64,000 nt of DNA. It comes from Prorocentrum cordatum (lineage: Eukaryota > Sar > Dinophyceae > Prorocentrales > Prorocentraceae). Every line of letters starts with the position of its first letter. Within the stretch, counting starts at the first letter, position 1. Positions 19,493-28,924 of the stretch are shown piece by piece. The stretch covers positions 175,768 to 239,767 of the forward strand of contig CAUYUJ010021693.1 in NCBI GenBank assembly GCA_963575745.1. Direction: 5' to 3'. The position numbers and the translations under genes were made by a program. The notes under the pieces are model-generated. The model was not told the origin of the DNA. It ran no database searches and was given only the letters and a program-made list of their open reading frames with translations.

Positions 19493-20015
19493 AAAAAAAC
19501 ATCGATTCTAAATAGCCTTGGTACCGCTGGGCGGTCCAGGACTTGGGAGTCACTACGTTGACAAGATATAATACCTGAACCCAGGCCAAAGGGTCGGTTA
19601 ATCTCTTTGTTCCAATGTCGGCTGCCTCATTGCGTGTCCGCTCGCGCTGAAGTTCCACGATGCCTCGGGAAAGCTGTTCAGACACTGCGGCAGCATCAAT
19701 GCGATGAGTTCGCGGAAGGTGCATAAGCTTCATGGACCCTCCTGCTTTGGTGACCTTGCAAACTGCCCGGTTATAACGCATTTGCCGCCCAAGCAATATT
19801 TCCCAAAGCGGAAGAGCTGCAAGCAGCTCTTTTCGCAGGGCAAGGTCGGCAGCCACAATCTCAGCCTCAAGAGTGCAATGGGAAACACATGTCTGTCGCT
19901 GAGACCCCATAGACTGCCCTGCTCTAATGTATGGGCCCCAAATCGCTTGATAACTGGCACTCGTGCTCCTGTTTGTTCGGATGTCAATGGCCAGATCCGC
20001 ATCGGAGTATTACTT
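19479..20015 (-). CDS. Copia A RNase H domain
   Basis: Begins after a stop with YSDADLAIDIRT (first catalytic Asp pair), continues with QTCVSHCTLEAEIVAADLA (the Glu of copia RNase H, usually SS-EAEY) and ends with RNEAADIGTKRLTDPLAW, equivalent to the ADIFTK-L box. It degrades RNA in the RNA-DNA hybrid during reverse transcription. It is in a different frame from the RT, with a TAA just before it. Confidence 0.85.
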
Positions 20016-20034
20016 CAACAAGACATCCTCCATT

Positions 20035-22270
20035 CTATCTCTTACCCATGAAGACATGCGGTAGTGAGAGGTACACTTGATATAACAAATGAGGCGGAAA
20101 AGATCCATGTCCTGTTGCTCTGTCCATTTGGCAATGCAACTCGCTGTGTGAAAGAAAGCGGAGAAGGTCACATCGAGCCATTCTTGCACCGTATAGGATC
20201 TTCATCACAACTTTTGCCGCAACGGGCTGGAGCACGCCCGACTGGGTCGGCGGCTCCGGATCGGTGGGGCTGGCCGCTGCGGCATCGAGGCCGTGCGCGA
20301 CGATCTCTTGGTCTGGGGGTCCAACGTCAACGCTGATGTTCAAGGCTGACGCTATGGCCTCCTCCGCAGGAGGGCAAACTTCGCCTCGAGGCCCGCCTTG
20401 GCCGCCCTCGAGACCGGCAAGTTCGGGGCCAAAAGGAGTGCCTGCCGCAGGATACGTAGCTGGGTCAGTATCTGTGAGTTGGGCATATAATGTAACACAG
20501 GAACCGAAGAATTCAGTCATGTCGTACTCTATGACTCCGGCCTGTTTGCGTTCTCTAGATTGGTATGGCTCCGGCGGCTGGGCCGCTGAGTCACCCCCCG
20601 TTTCCTCCTCATCACTTTCGTCTGGGACGGACGCGTTCTTCTGAACTTTAGGAGGCGGCGGGTCCACAATCGTGGCCAAATCACCTTACCATTCGACAAG
20701 CTGTGTGGATAGCCAATGTTCGCATCCCAAATATCGCCCGACCGCTGTCGGAGGGTCTATCTCGATACCTTCAGGGCAATTGGGAGATGAGGATTGCAAC
20801 AGCTTCCATCCTTGGGCTAGCTTGTCGGCAGGTCCGGCCAGCTCGAAATCATCAACGTAGATGATCCAGCAGAGTTTCAACTCTGTGTGAAAATAACAGC
20901 TGCGCCACGGGCTGCATTTGATAAAGCCGTTAGCCGTAACATGCCCTTCGCAATGTTGCCCCCAATGCCCCCCTGAATCAGGGTGCCCGTGGAAGGATAA
21001 AATCAATGGGCATACAGGATTGCGCATATGCGACCAGGACTCAGGCCACTCATCGCGGGGCAGGAACACCCATGTCGGGGTGCCACCCAGCTTTGACTGA
21101 GTGTAGGCCTGACGGGCGTCGGCTTGTTCAATACTATGGCCTTCAAAGAGCCCGTTGGTGTCGGCTGCTTTGCTAGCCTGCATTGTAGCAGGGCTGCTGG
21201 AAAGCTCCTGAAACAAAACCACATCTTTAGTGTGATCTCTGACGCTGGAACCGTCGAAGACGACCCGACCTGTATATTTACGGTATTTGTGTCCTCGCGG
21301 CAGCTCGGAATTCCTGTCGACAAGGATCGCGAACAGACGACCAAAGTGAACAGTCCTCCCTTTGAGCTCTGCAACAACACCAGCATATTCTTTGACGCCT
21401 TTCTCGCCCCATGTGCCTATTTCTCTCAGTCGGTTCCATTATTTCCTCAAAGCGGCCTTGGCATCTTGGTTAGCCTGGGCTTCGACTTTAGAAACCGATC
21501 GCGCTACAGCGGCATCGATCCGAGTCTGTCGCCAGTCGTTGGGGAGTTGAAAGGGCTCGTCAACAACTGAGATGAGATCAGCAAAAAGGTTGCACAGGTA
21601 ATCTAAGTTAAATCTTTCGTTTTCTCTGTGACCTGGCACTGGGGCCGAGCTATGCTGCAACGGCGTCCGAGGCACGCTTCGCCGCGACGCGGCGGCCGCC
21701 GGCCTCGAGGTCTGGCTTGCCTCTTGTGTCACCTCAGATTCCGCGTCAGATAATGGGCCACTACCGACTTGGCCGGAGGGGCCCCCGTCGCGTGCGATGG
21801 CGCCACCGCGCCAAGTTTGCTTCCACCGAACATCCTCATCATCCGAAAAGTGATCGTCTGAGTCTTCACCTACGGAGGAGTCGGTGGCCGCGGCTGCGGC
21901 TTGGCCGCCCTGTGCCGCCTGTCTCCGAAATCGCTCAACGACCCGTGGAGCGGCTCTCCTTGCCTTTGGGTGTGTCGCAAGATAAGCAGCATCCCCCTCA
22001 TATAGTAGACGAGCCGCGGCTGGCTTAGCCACCGCGGGCCCGGGTGGAAACGCTGGATCTTCCACGTCCAAGCCTATATCGCACAAGAGGGCAAGCCAAG
22101 GGCCGGGGTCGTCTATTCCAAAGAATCCTCTCTTTTCGGCCTTGTATTGCTAAGCGGCCATCGGCGTTGAGCCTGATTCATGTTAAACCAGCGTCCAGGA
22201 TGAATGCAGGGGTTGGTGGATTCGGGCAATTTCTTTAGCCATTGAGCACCGCGCTTCGGATCTGGATCTG
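20035..22270 (-). pseudogene. Copia A reverse transcriptase, two in-frame TAA stops
   Basis: One frame from 22,086 to 20,035 contains the N-terminal acidic linker, SVSKVEAQANQDAKAALRK, a TAA at 21,439 where a charged helix continues (WNRLREIGTWGEKG), the motif A region IEQADARQAYTQSKL, the catalytic YVDDFELAG, another TAA at 20,686, then the connection with VVMKILYGARMARCDLLRFL. Upstream to about 22,270 a neighbouring frame reads VWVADPDPKRGAQWLKKLP, likely the integrase-RT link. Two single stops in otherwise conserved protein suggest recent inactivation. Confidence 0.88.
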
Positions 22271-22368
22271 CAACCCACACTCGAGTCACGGGGCGTAGTC
22301 GGGATCGTAATAAAGTACAACTCGTATGCTACATGTTTGCCGGCGACCTGTCAATGGTAGCTATTGTG

Positions 22369-24078
22369 TTAGCTCATCTTTTTCGTTAGACCAACGACAG
22401 TACGCCGATCCTCATAGTATTCCATCGTATCAAGGTTCTGAGTCGTGCGAGCAAGGAGCTGCCCTTTCCCGGGGACTCTCTCGCGCGGCTTGGCCGCCGA
22501 AAAGTTAGATTGTCGATCCAAACGGTACTCAATATGAGCGAGACCTGATTTCTGATATTGATCTTCATCTGGGCGAGAGTCTCGCCGTGGGCCCCGACCG
22601 TCAATGGCCGCAGGCTCGTCGTCCACACACAACCCCCCCAGACCGTCGTCATCGTCGGAATCGGCCTCGGAACCTGGCGGCGGTGCGTCCTCGCCTCCTC
22701 GGGGAGGCGGCGGCATAATCACAGCGGGATCCTCTGCGCAAAACGGATGGACCGGTTGTGCTCCTGCCCCCTGCCCCGAACCGTCTGGGGCGGCCGCGGC
22801 TTCGCCGGCGGGAGGCATCGCAACGAAGCGCACTTCAGTCATCGCCTTCTCGTACGCTTTCCTCATTGGAAACTGAGGCGATTGGTCATCAGCAGTGCCA
22901 TCTAGGATGTTGCTATAGACTTGGTCGGACTTCTCAATGGTGGGTCGCTTGCCTTCGGGCGTGCGCCCTGACTCCATGTTTAGTCCTTCTTGCTGTCTAA
23001 GCGGCACAACATAGCTCCCTGGACCAACCATGCCCCCCGCTTTGCGTACATACCTTAGGTATAACCCAGGAATCATTGCACCGCCAGTCTCGGCGATCCC
23101 AAATCTCGACTCTGGCGGGGGCACATGAAGCACAAGGGACCCGAGGGGAAGAAGCGGTGCCTCAAACTGATGTTCAAAGCGACGCCCCCAACTAGACTTC
23201 CCTTCCTCAGGGGCCCTGGCGCTGTAGCAGAGACAAAAATATCTGACGGCATTTGTCCAGCATGGCGGTGGGGGACCAGCCTGCATGAGAAGAGCCCGGG
23301 TCCCCATCTGTACCACGCCGTTTGCACGCTCGGCAACAGTTTTTTGCTTCTTGTTTCCTGGGATGGTGGGATCATGGGCAATCTTGAGCTCGTAACATGC
23401 CCTTGCAAGCTCGCGCGCACCATCTGCATAACAATTTTCGAACTCCCCTCCTGGGGCTTTAAGGTTTACTGAAAAGTTACACATGTGAACCGCAGACTTG
23501 TCGTGTACACCCTGAGAGGCGAGGAAATCAGTTGCTCGGTCGCGAAAAGTCACGCACGCGGTCTCGTCGTGGAGCCCCCGCGAGAGTTCATCCATCGCAA
23601 ACCAATGGTCCATCGTCGTCAGGTGTCCGAACGAAGTGGGGTTAGCGTATGGGCGGGTAACCTTCAGCCCTTTGTTGCGCGCTTTGCGCTGCTGTCGTCT
23701 GAAAGCTTTGGCCCAATTGCATACTGAACAATATGGGTTCTTGGGGGTATGGGTTAGTGGATGCGCGAGGGACTCTGCGGCCTTCTTAAGTCGCTCGGCA
23801 AGGGAACCCGACACCTCAACCTCTGCATCATCTGGGTCTGGATTTGACGGTGCGTCGATGTCGACTAGGTCGACGCCGTCGCCGTCTCCAACCTCACCCT
23901 CCTCGGGCCCGGGGGCCGCGTCGCGCGCATCGGAGTCCAGCCCCCGATCCATGTCGCAGGGAAGGTATCCTGAGACCCCGTGCCAACAAGGGCTCTTATA
24001 TGCGGCTGCGCAGGCCACGGCTTGGCCGGGCTGATCGTCGGCCCCACCGACGGCTTCGCCGTGGCAGGGCGCAGTCAA
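22369..24078 (-). CDS. Copia A integrase, 569 aa frame
   Basis: Residues 106-120 form the zinc-binding H-H-C-C pattern (HPLTHTPKNPYC then C). The core has TTMDHW (Asp157), a GGEFEN segment where the second Asp is expected, and VAERANG (Glu250). The second catalytic Asp is not obvious (APGGEF instead of DNG-EF), so strand-transfer activity may be lost. A proline/acid-rich tail follows residue 390. It would insert the cDNA into the genome. Hairpins lie at 22,485-22,497 and 24,050-24,062. Confidence 0.88.
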   Translation of the reverse strand: MTAPCHGEAVGGADDQPGQAVACAAAYKSPCWHGVSGYLPCDMDRGLDSDARDAAPGPEEGEVGDGDGVDLVDIDAPSNPDPDDAEVEVSGSLAERLKKAAESLAHPLTHTPKNPYCSVCNWAKAFRRQQRKARNKGLKVTRPYANPTSFGHLTTMDHWFAMDELSRGLHDETACVTFRDRATDFLASQGVHDKSAVHMCNFSVNLKAPGGEFENCYADGARELARACYELKIAHDPTIPGNKKQKTVAERANGVVQMGTRALLMQAGPPPPCWTNAVRYFCLCYSARAPEEGKSSWGRRFEHQFEAPLLPLGSLVLHVPPPESRFGIAETGGAMIPGLYLRYVRKAGGMVGPGSYVVPLRQQEGLNMESGRTPEGKRPTIEKSDQVYSNILDGTADDQSPQFPMRKAYEKAMTEVRFVAMPPAGEAAAAPDGSGQGAGAQPVHPFCAEDPAVIMPPPPRGGEDAPPPGSEADSDDDDGLGGLCVDDEPAAIDGRGPRRDSRPDEDQYQKSGLAHIEYRLDRQSNFSAAKPRERVPGKGQLLARTTQNLDTMEYYEDRRTVVGLTKKMS

Positions 24079-24284
24079 AAAGCATTTGGAGGCAGCGATG
24101 CCGGTAGGTGTCCGAATCCAACCGCATTCGCTAGCCTTGCGAAGCGAATCGTAAAAATAAATAATGGTATCCGCAGAGTCTAACGAGGACGGAAAAACGG
24201 GAAAGCGGGCTCAGCCGGCCGTCCGTCAACATAGCTGTGGTTTCCAATCAACTCATGTGTATGCAAGTCTGTGGTTACGCGAGT

Positions 24285-24660
24285 CTAAACAGCATGGGGC
24301 GGAGGGCCTCCCGACGATTCCACATCGCCCAGAAATGCCTCGGCACCTTGCGTCACGCAACACCGCCGCTCGGGAGTTTCACCCTCCCCAGCGGCAACCG
24401 CGCACATCCACTGACCCAGCGCCTCTTTGCCTGAAAGGGTCAAATATGGAATCTTGCCCTCAACGATCAGGTCCACTCTTTGACCGTTGGGCAACAGAAG
24501 GTAGGGCCTTCGGCCTGCTGGCCAGAAGAAACTAAAGCCGTGATCCATACACCGCTCTCCCACCGAGATCACGCACGGAGTCTCCGGCATGACCAATGCG
24601 TTAAAACTACCACCCTTGAATTGAGGGCATGCGATGCGAACTGAACCACAGGTTTTTGAC
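24285..24660 (-). pseudogene. Copia A aspartic protease region, C-terminal half
   Basis: The frame reads TCGSVRIACPQF, KGGSFNALVMPETPCVISVG, ERCMDHGFSFFWP and LIVEGKIPYLTL, which fits the latter half of the retropepsin-like domain that precedes integrase in this element type. The D-T/S-G active-site half is not found; a TGA closes the frame at about 24,660 and an AT microsatellite lies just upstream, so the N-terminal part is lost or shifted. Confidence 0.6.
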
Positions 24661-24729
24661 TCTCACCCGGCAGTATTCAGAGTGATCGATTGCGGAAGCT
24701 TTCGAATCAATCATTGCACCTGAGCTTTT

Positions 24730-24748
24730 AATATATATATATATATAT
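24730..24748. repeat. (AT)n dinucleotide repeat
   Basis: About nine AT units in the gap between the protease part and the upstream linker, a likely site of a disrupting insertion. Confidence 0.95.
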
Positions 24749-24827
24749 CCGCTATAAGGTTATACCCGCACCCCGTATCACTGATAAAGCTCAGCGCTCC
24801 AACATATGCAGCATCTTTGTCTGTACA

Positions 24828-25157
24828 TCACGCAGCGGCAGTGCCGTGTGGGCCCTCTTCCCCCTCCTCGGTCCTCAACCAAAGGTGCCAGACGTCATCT
24901 TGTAGGTCTGATGCCTTGATTAGGGCCTCCGCTGCAGATGCTCTCCACTGGGTGGACAACTGATGGCGTGCTTCATCTGGGAACTTCCACCTATCTTCGT
25001 CACTTGAGAGCCACTCTTTTAAGTCGTGGCGACGCGCCTTCCTACAAGTGATGGCGGGTTCCACAGTCGAGGGGCGAAATCGGACGCGGAATTTGCACCG
25101 ACCCTTTGTCTGAGATCGAACGCAACTCTTGCTGGGGGGGGGGTCGCCCCAATGCAT
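24828..25157 (-). CDS. Copia A linker between gag and protease
   Basis: A 109-aa frame with the helical segment CRKARRHDLKEWLSSDEDRW and an acidic end. Position and composition match the charged linker between gag zinc fingers and protease. No enzymatic motif. Confidence 0.5.
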   Translation of the reverse strand: MHWGDPPPSKSCVRSQTKGRCKFRVRFRPSTVEPAITCRKARRHDLKEWLSSDEDRWKFPDEARHQLSTQWRASAAEALIKASDLQDDVWHLWLRTEEGEEGPHGTAAA

Positions 25158-25494
25158 CTTGATAGCGTCCAGAGAAAGAGGGTGCAGGAAATGGGCAAGA
25201 ACAGTTACGAGACTCTCAACTTGCTCCCTGCGTTCGTGGAAGGACTCTCCACTGGAGGAGTGTCCATCAACTCCTCTGCTTATATTTTATAAAGGCTTTT
25301 GGAAAATGAGGGCCGGCCTGCTTCTGCCCAGGAAGGCCCCGAACTAACGGGGCAGGGCACGCTAACGCGCCCAGGCTGACCGGGTCAGTGGACACATTCC
25401 TGCCCCCCCCGCATTCGGTTTGACCGACGCGGGCATCGCCGCGTCCGTCTAGCGAAGAAGGCAAGAAATATCATCCTTGACGAAATTATTCCCA

Positions 25495-26244
25495 TCAGCC
25501 CGTCTGCGCTGGCGGCGCGGCCGCCAGTGCCGAGCCAGTGTCGCGGATGGTTGGGCGTGGTCTGAGCGAACCAACAGTCCTTCCCACGCGTGCACTTTCC
25601 CGTTTCCTTGAAAGAGCGATAGATCTTATCCTTTCTTTGCCTTTGGCTTTGTCTTTGTCTTTGCCTTTGTCTCCATCATTCCTGCGTCTCTCCGAACTGG
25701 AGCTGGCGGCCCTAGAACCGCCGCCCCCCGCGGATGAAGAGACATTGGCAGCAGCGGCATTGGCTTGTTTTACAATGCGCTCATATCCCAGAGTCTTGCC
25801 CGCATTAAGCCTGGCATGTTCATACTTGTCACGCCTGAGCTTTTCTGCGTCGGTCAAGGCTCCGCGTTGCCCGTAGCAACCGCCCGGGGGTCCACGGCAG
25901 TTCTTAGGATCACGTGAGTCAAGATAACAAGGCAACTTGCTCTGTTTCTCGCGCGAACGGTCGGATTGGCTCCTCGCCCATTGCTGTGCGCCTTTTCCAC
26001 GGCCGCCTGCTGGAGTCTGGGATCGGCTACGTGCCTTCCGGCCTCCGCCTTCTAGGTTTCTCAGACCTCCCTCTGGAACGGGCAATCGAAGCCGGAGCAG
26101 CATTCGGATTGGCCCCCGCAGCCGGCTGGGCCGGAGCGGCAGCTTTGGGCTTCTTATGATCAAGCGGGCAACCCTGGCCCGCATACGGGCAGGTCTCTCC
26201 CTTGCGCACAAATTCGCACGTCGTCTCGCCCTTCGTCGCTCCAT
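25495..26244 (-). CDS. Copia A gag-like C-terminal part with a Cys-rich finger
   Basis: The first 50 codons overlap the upstream frame and are probably out-of-frame. From about residue 90 it has QSKLPCYLDSRDPKNC followed by GPPGGCYG, a Cys-rich motif of the kind that binds nucleic acid, then a Lys/Asp/Gly-rich disordered tail (GDKGKDKDKAKGKE). A 19-nt perfect hairpin lies at its 3' end, 25,509-25,527. Confidence 0.6.
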   Translation of the reverse strand: MERRRARRRANLCARERPARMRARVARLIIRSPKLPLRPSRLRGPIRMLLRLRLPVPEGGLRNLEGGGRKARSRSQTPAGGRGKGAQQWARSQSDRSREKQSKLPCYLDSRDPKNCRGPPGGCYGQRGALTDAEKLRRDKYEHARLNAGKTLGYERIVKQANAAAANVSSSAGGGGSRAASSSSERRRNDGDKGKDKDKAKGKERIRSIALSRKRESARVGRTVGSLRPRPTIRDTGSALAAAPPAQTG

Positions 26245-27115
26245 TCTTCATAACATCTGTGGACTTCCCGAGACGCGCTGCCACTTCTGCCGCAGCGGCT
26301 TTGCCGTTGAGGCCTCGGCGGCTATCGTTGCCGTTGCCTCCGCCGCCGCCAAAGCGCGTCTGTCGAGCACGTTGATTCAAAGTACCCTCATGTAGATTGA
26401 TGTTCCACTCTTCCTTCTCACGCAACATCATCCATTCAATCTGGGTTATGAGCCACTCATAGGTGTTCATGCCTTCTCCTGACTTGTCCGTAGACAAATC
26501 ATAAAGTTGACAGATCAGATCCAGCTTCTTCGGCTTCCTGCATTGCTCAATCAAGTTTGCATGGATCGAAGCTCGCATCTCATCGAACGGAGGTCGTACG
26601 CCGTAGAGCTACTGATGCACATCTGCCCACTCATTATAGAAATAATACAAACCAGCATATGGGCGATTGGGATCAATAACTACCTTGAAGATGTCGCGAG
26701 AAATGCGATGTTGGCCCAACGCCCATCTGACTGAACACCAATAGCAAATGGCCCGTCTCATTTCGCGCATTGTTAAGACTATCTTCTCATTCTGGGCGCC
26801 GAATTCCATGCGATTGATCTGTTGAAGGAAGTCTATGTGATGAGTGGAAAGATTGCGATTCCTACGCATGTTGTTGAATTTCTCAATGAGGTTTGTGGCG
26901 ATCATGATGTCTAGGCGTTGAAAGCGACCCGGGTTTCTGAGCTGTTCTTTAGTCGCAGAGGGGCCCATGGCTTCCATGATCCAGAGCTGTGCTTCCCGAA
27001 TCTCAGGAGACGATCCAGCCGCAGCACGGACTGAATGCATCTGCCACTCCCGTATGTTTGTAACATCGGGAAGTTCCATCAGATCGACCTTCTGGTTGTT
27101 CCCAACTGTCTCCAC
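26027..27115 (-). CDS. Copia A gag capsid-like region with CCCH finger, one in-frame TAG
   Basis: The frame from 27,115 encodes a helical capsid-like domain (LPDVTNIREWQMHSVRAAAG, LDIMIATNLIEKFNN, RWALGQHRISRDIFK). A TAG at 26,609 interrupts it and the same frame continues with LYGVRPPFDEMRASIHANL and a CCCH motif, C-x8-C-x6-C-x3-H, in CEFVRKGETCPYAGQGCPLD. This is the particle-forming and RNA-binding protein. The TAG follows CAG and could be a recent nonsense change. Confidence 0.7.
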
Positions 27116-27738
27116 TGATCCAGAGGGGTACTCTCGTCAAGACCTCCCGGGTCATTAGGCCCACCTGGGCCCGGAGGACCGCCGCGGCCGCCCCCGCCGC
27201 CTGGGGATCCAGAACCCCCCGGACTCCCCGGAGGCGGCTTCTCCGACTGGTCTCGGATGGCATGGGCGAGTGCTGACGAGATCTCGGTACTTGGTGCGGT
27301 ACTATGGTCATCCCCATCATTGTTCTGCCCTGCCCCGCCAGGCGGCGTGGCCGCTGGCGCATGATCCTCGCCTCCACCAGGCGGCTGGGCCGGCGGTGGC
27401 CTCGCTGGTCCCGCTTTGGTGAAAGGATGATCGTTAATAAAGGTCATGTCATGAGCAATGCCTGTCAACTCCGCATTGATGGGTACATTGTTCCCGGAGA
27501 TGCCAGGCTCGGCCGGACCTTCGGTGGCAGGGCCTGGGATAGTTAAACGGGGTTGCATGACTGGCCTCGCGGGCGTCTCCTGTGAAAGCTGGGGCATATC
27601 GAACAGATCGAACCTGGGAAACTTGTCCAATTCTCTCTCGATGAATTGGAAGGATTCCATACCCATAGTTCTCGTCATCTCATTGGCCCTTTCAATCACG
27701 GCCGCCTCACGGTCAGCAGCTTGCACTTGAGACCGCAC
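27079..27738 (-). CDS. Copia A gag-associated Pro/Gly-rich region, 219 aa
   Basis: N-terminal 60 residues are charged and helical (ERANEMTRTMGMESFQFIER); the rest is a disordered Pro/Gly/Ala linker with hairpins at 27,342-27,354 and about 27,381-27,395. It sits between the coiled-coil frames and the capsid-like domain. Confidence 0.5.
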   Translation of the reverse strand: MRSQVQAADREAAVIERANEMTRTMGMESFQFIERELDKFPRFDLFDMPQLSQETPARPVMQPRLTIPGPATEGPAEPGISGNNVPINAELTGIAHDMTFINDHPFTKAGPARPPPAQPPGGGEDHAPAATPPGGAGQNNDGDDHSTAPSTEISSALAHAIRDQSEKPPPGSPGGSGSPGGGGGRGGPPGPGGPNDPGGLDESTPLDQWRQLGTTRRSI

Positions 27739-28204
27739 ATTTTGATTTTTTCTTTCAAGGATTCAGCGATGGCAGCCTTGAGCTCCATCACCTCTTTCTC
27801 TGATGCAGCTGCGCGTGCCTGCGCCTCATCAGTCTCGCGAAAGTTGGCAGCTGACCTTTCTGAGCTCAATCGAAGATGTTCCTCAGCTTGCTCCTTCATC
27901 CGTTGCATATTACACTTGTCAGCGTGAATAGCATCAAGGAGTGTCTGTTGTTGGGCCCGAAAGTTGGGGTCAGCGCTTTGTCGCTGCCAATGCTCATCCC
28001 ACTCGGCCTGTTCCATGGGCAGGGCCTTTCGTTGAGCGCAAGCAACGCAACGCCTCGCGCTCGTGTCATTTTTTTACAACGTGGCGATCCGCAAGTGGCG
28101 CATGTTCCGACCTTCGGATTCGAGCATGTTGAGCAATTTTCGTCGGTGCCCCCTCTCGCGGGCCGCGGCTGCTGAGCAGCTTTTACCCGCAACATTGGCG
28201 GCAT
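27696..28204 (-). pseudogene. Copia A: Cys-rich zinc-ribbon-like motif plus coiled coil, frame-shifted
   Basis: The frame from 28,204 has ENCSTCSNPKVGTCATCGS, then RCKK, five cysteines in C-x2-C spacing that could bind zinc. Near 28,016 coding moves to a second frame with a long Gln/Glu/Lys coiled coil (ADKCNMQRMKEQAEEHLRL). Together they look like a RING/ribbon followed by a coiled coil, a self-assembly arrangement. Only one indel separates them. Confidence 0.45.
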
Positions 28205-28212
28205 CCCGCCAT

Positions 28213-28924
28213 CTAGGGGCGCCGAGCCAGGTTGGGCGACGACGTTGCACCAGACGGCTGGGCCGCCGGCGATGGTCGTCTGCTCGCCCCTGCCGGCTTG
28301 GCCAGTAGGCGCGCTTCGTCACCTAATTGTATCACCCGAAGCGCTGCTCTAGCACGTTCATGCGACTTGAGTTCTTCTCTTCTCGACAACCACCGTCGCA
28401 GCCACAATCTGCGCGCTGGCCACTTCTAGCCTGGCAGCACAAAGTTCGTCTTGGAGCTCCTGTTTATCATATTCTGCCCTGGCCATCGCGCCCCCCCCCC
28501 CCCCCCCTTCTATTCTCGCCACCGCGACAGCGGCGCAGGCGGACTTGGCATCTACAGATTGACTGTTTGCCGCCAGGGCAGCCTGTCGTTCAGAAAATAT
28601 CGCCTCAACAATCCCGTTCTCGGCTTCTTCCGCGCGCTGCTGGACAGCCGCGGCCTGATAAGACATGCGCTCCATCAGTTCTTGTTCCCGCCGACTGGCA
28701 GCTTGGGCCAGGGCGACTCTATCAGCCTCGAACCTCTTCCGAACATCGGCAATAACTGCGTTCATGTCTTCTCGATCCAGTCGAGCCTGTTCGGCCCGCT
28801 GAGCTTCTAGGACCACGGTTTCTTGCTGTCTCTTCGCCTCCATGATTGCGGCCTGATCCTGCATGGCTTGGATGAAAAGGCATTGGCAGTTATGTTCTTC
28901 CATCTGGAAGCAATCCTCACACAA
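28213..28924 (-). CDS. Copia A gag-like coiled-coil protein with N-terminal Cys cluster
   Basis: The frame opens after a TAG at a TTG codon; reading through the TAG gives YCYDVCPNCGNQ then LCEDCFQMEEHNCQC, a B-box or zinc-finger-like cluster. It is followed by about 110 residues of heptad-like Gln/Glu/Ala/Arg helix. A run of about 18 C at 28,489-28,507 encodes glycines. Near 28,400 the sense moves to another frame (EELKSHERARAALRVIQLG). Probable oligomerisation part of gag. Confidence 0.5.
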
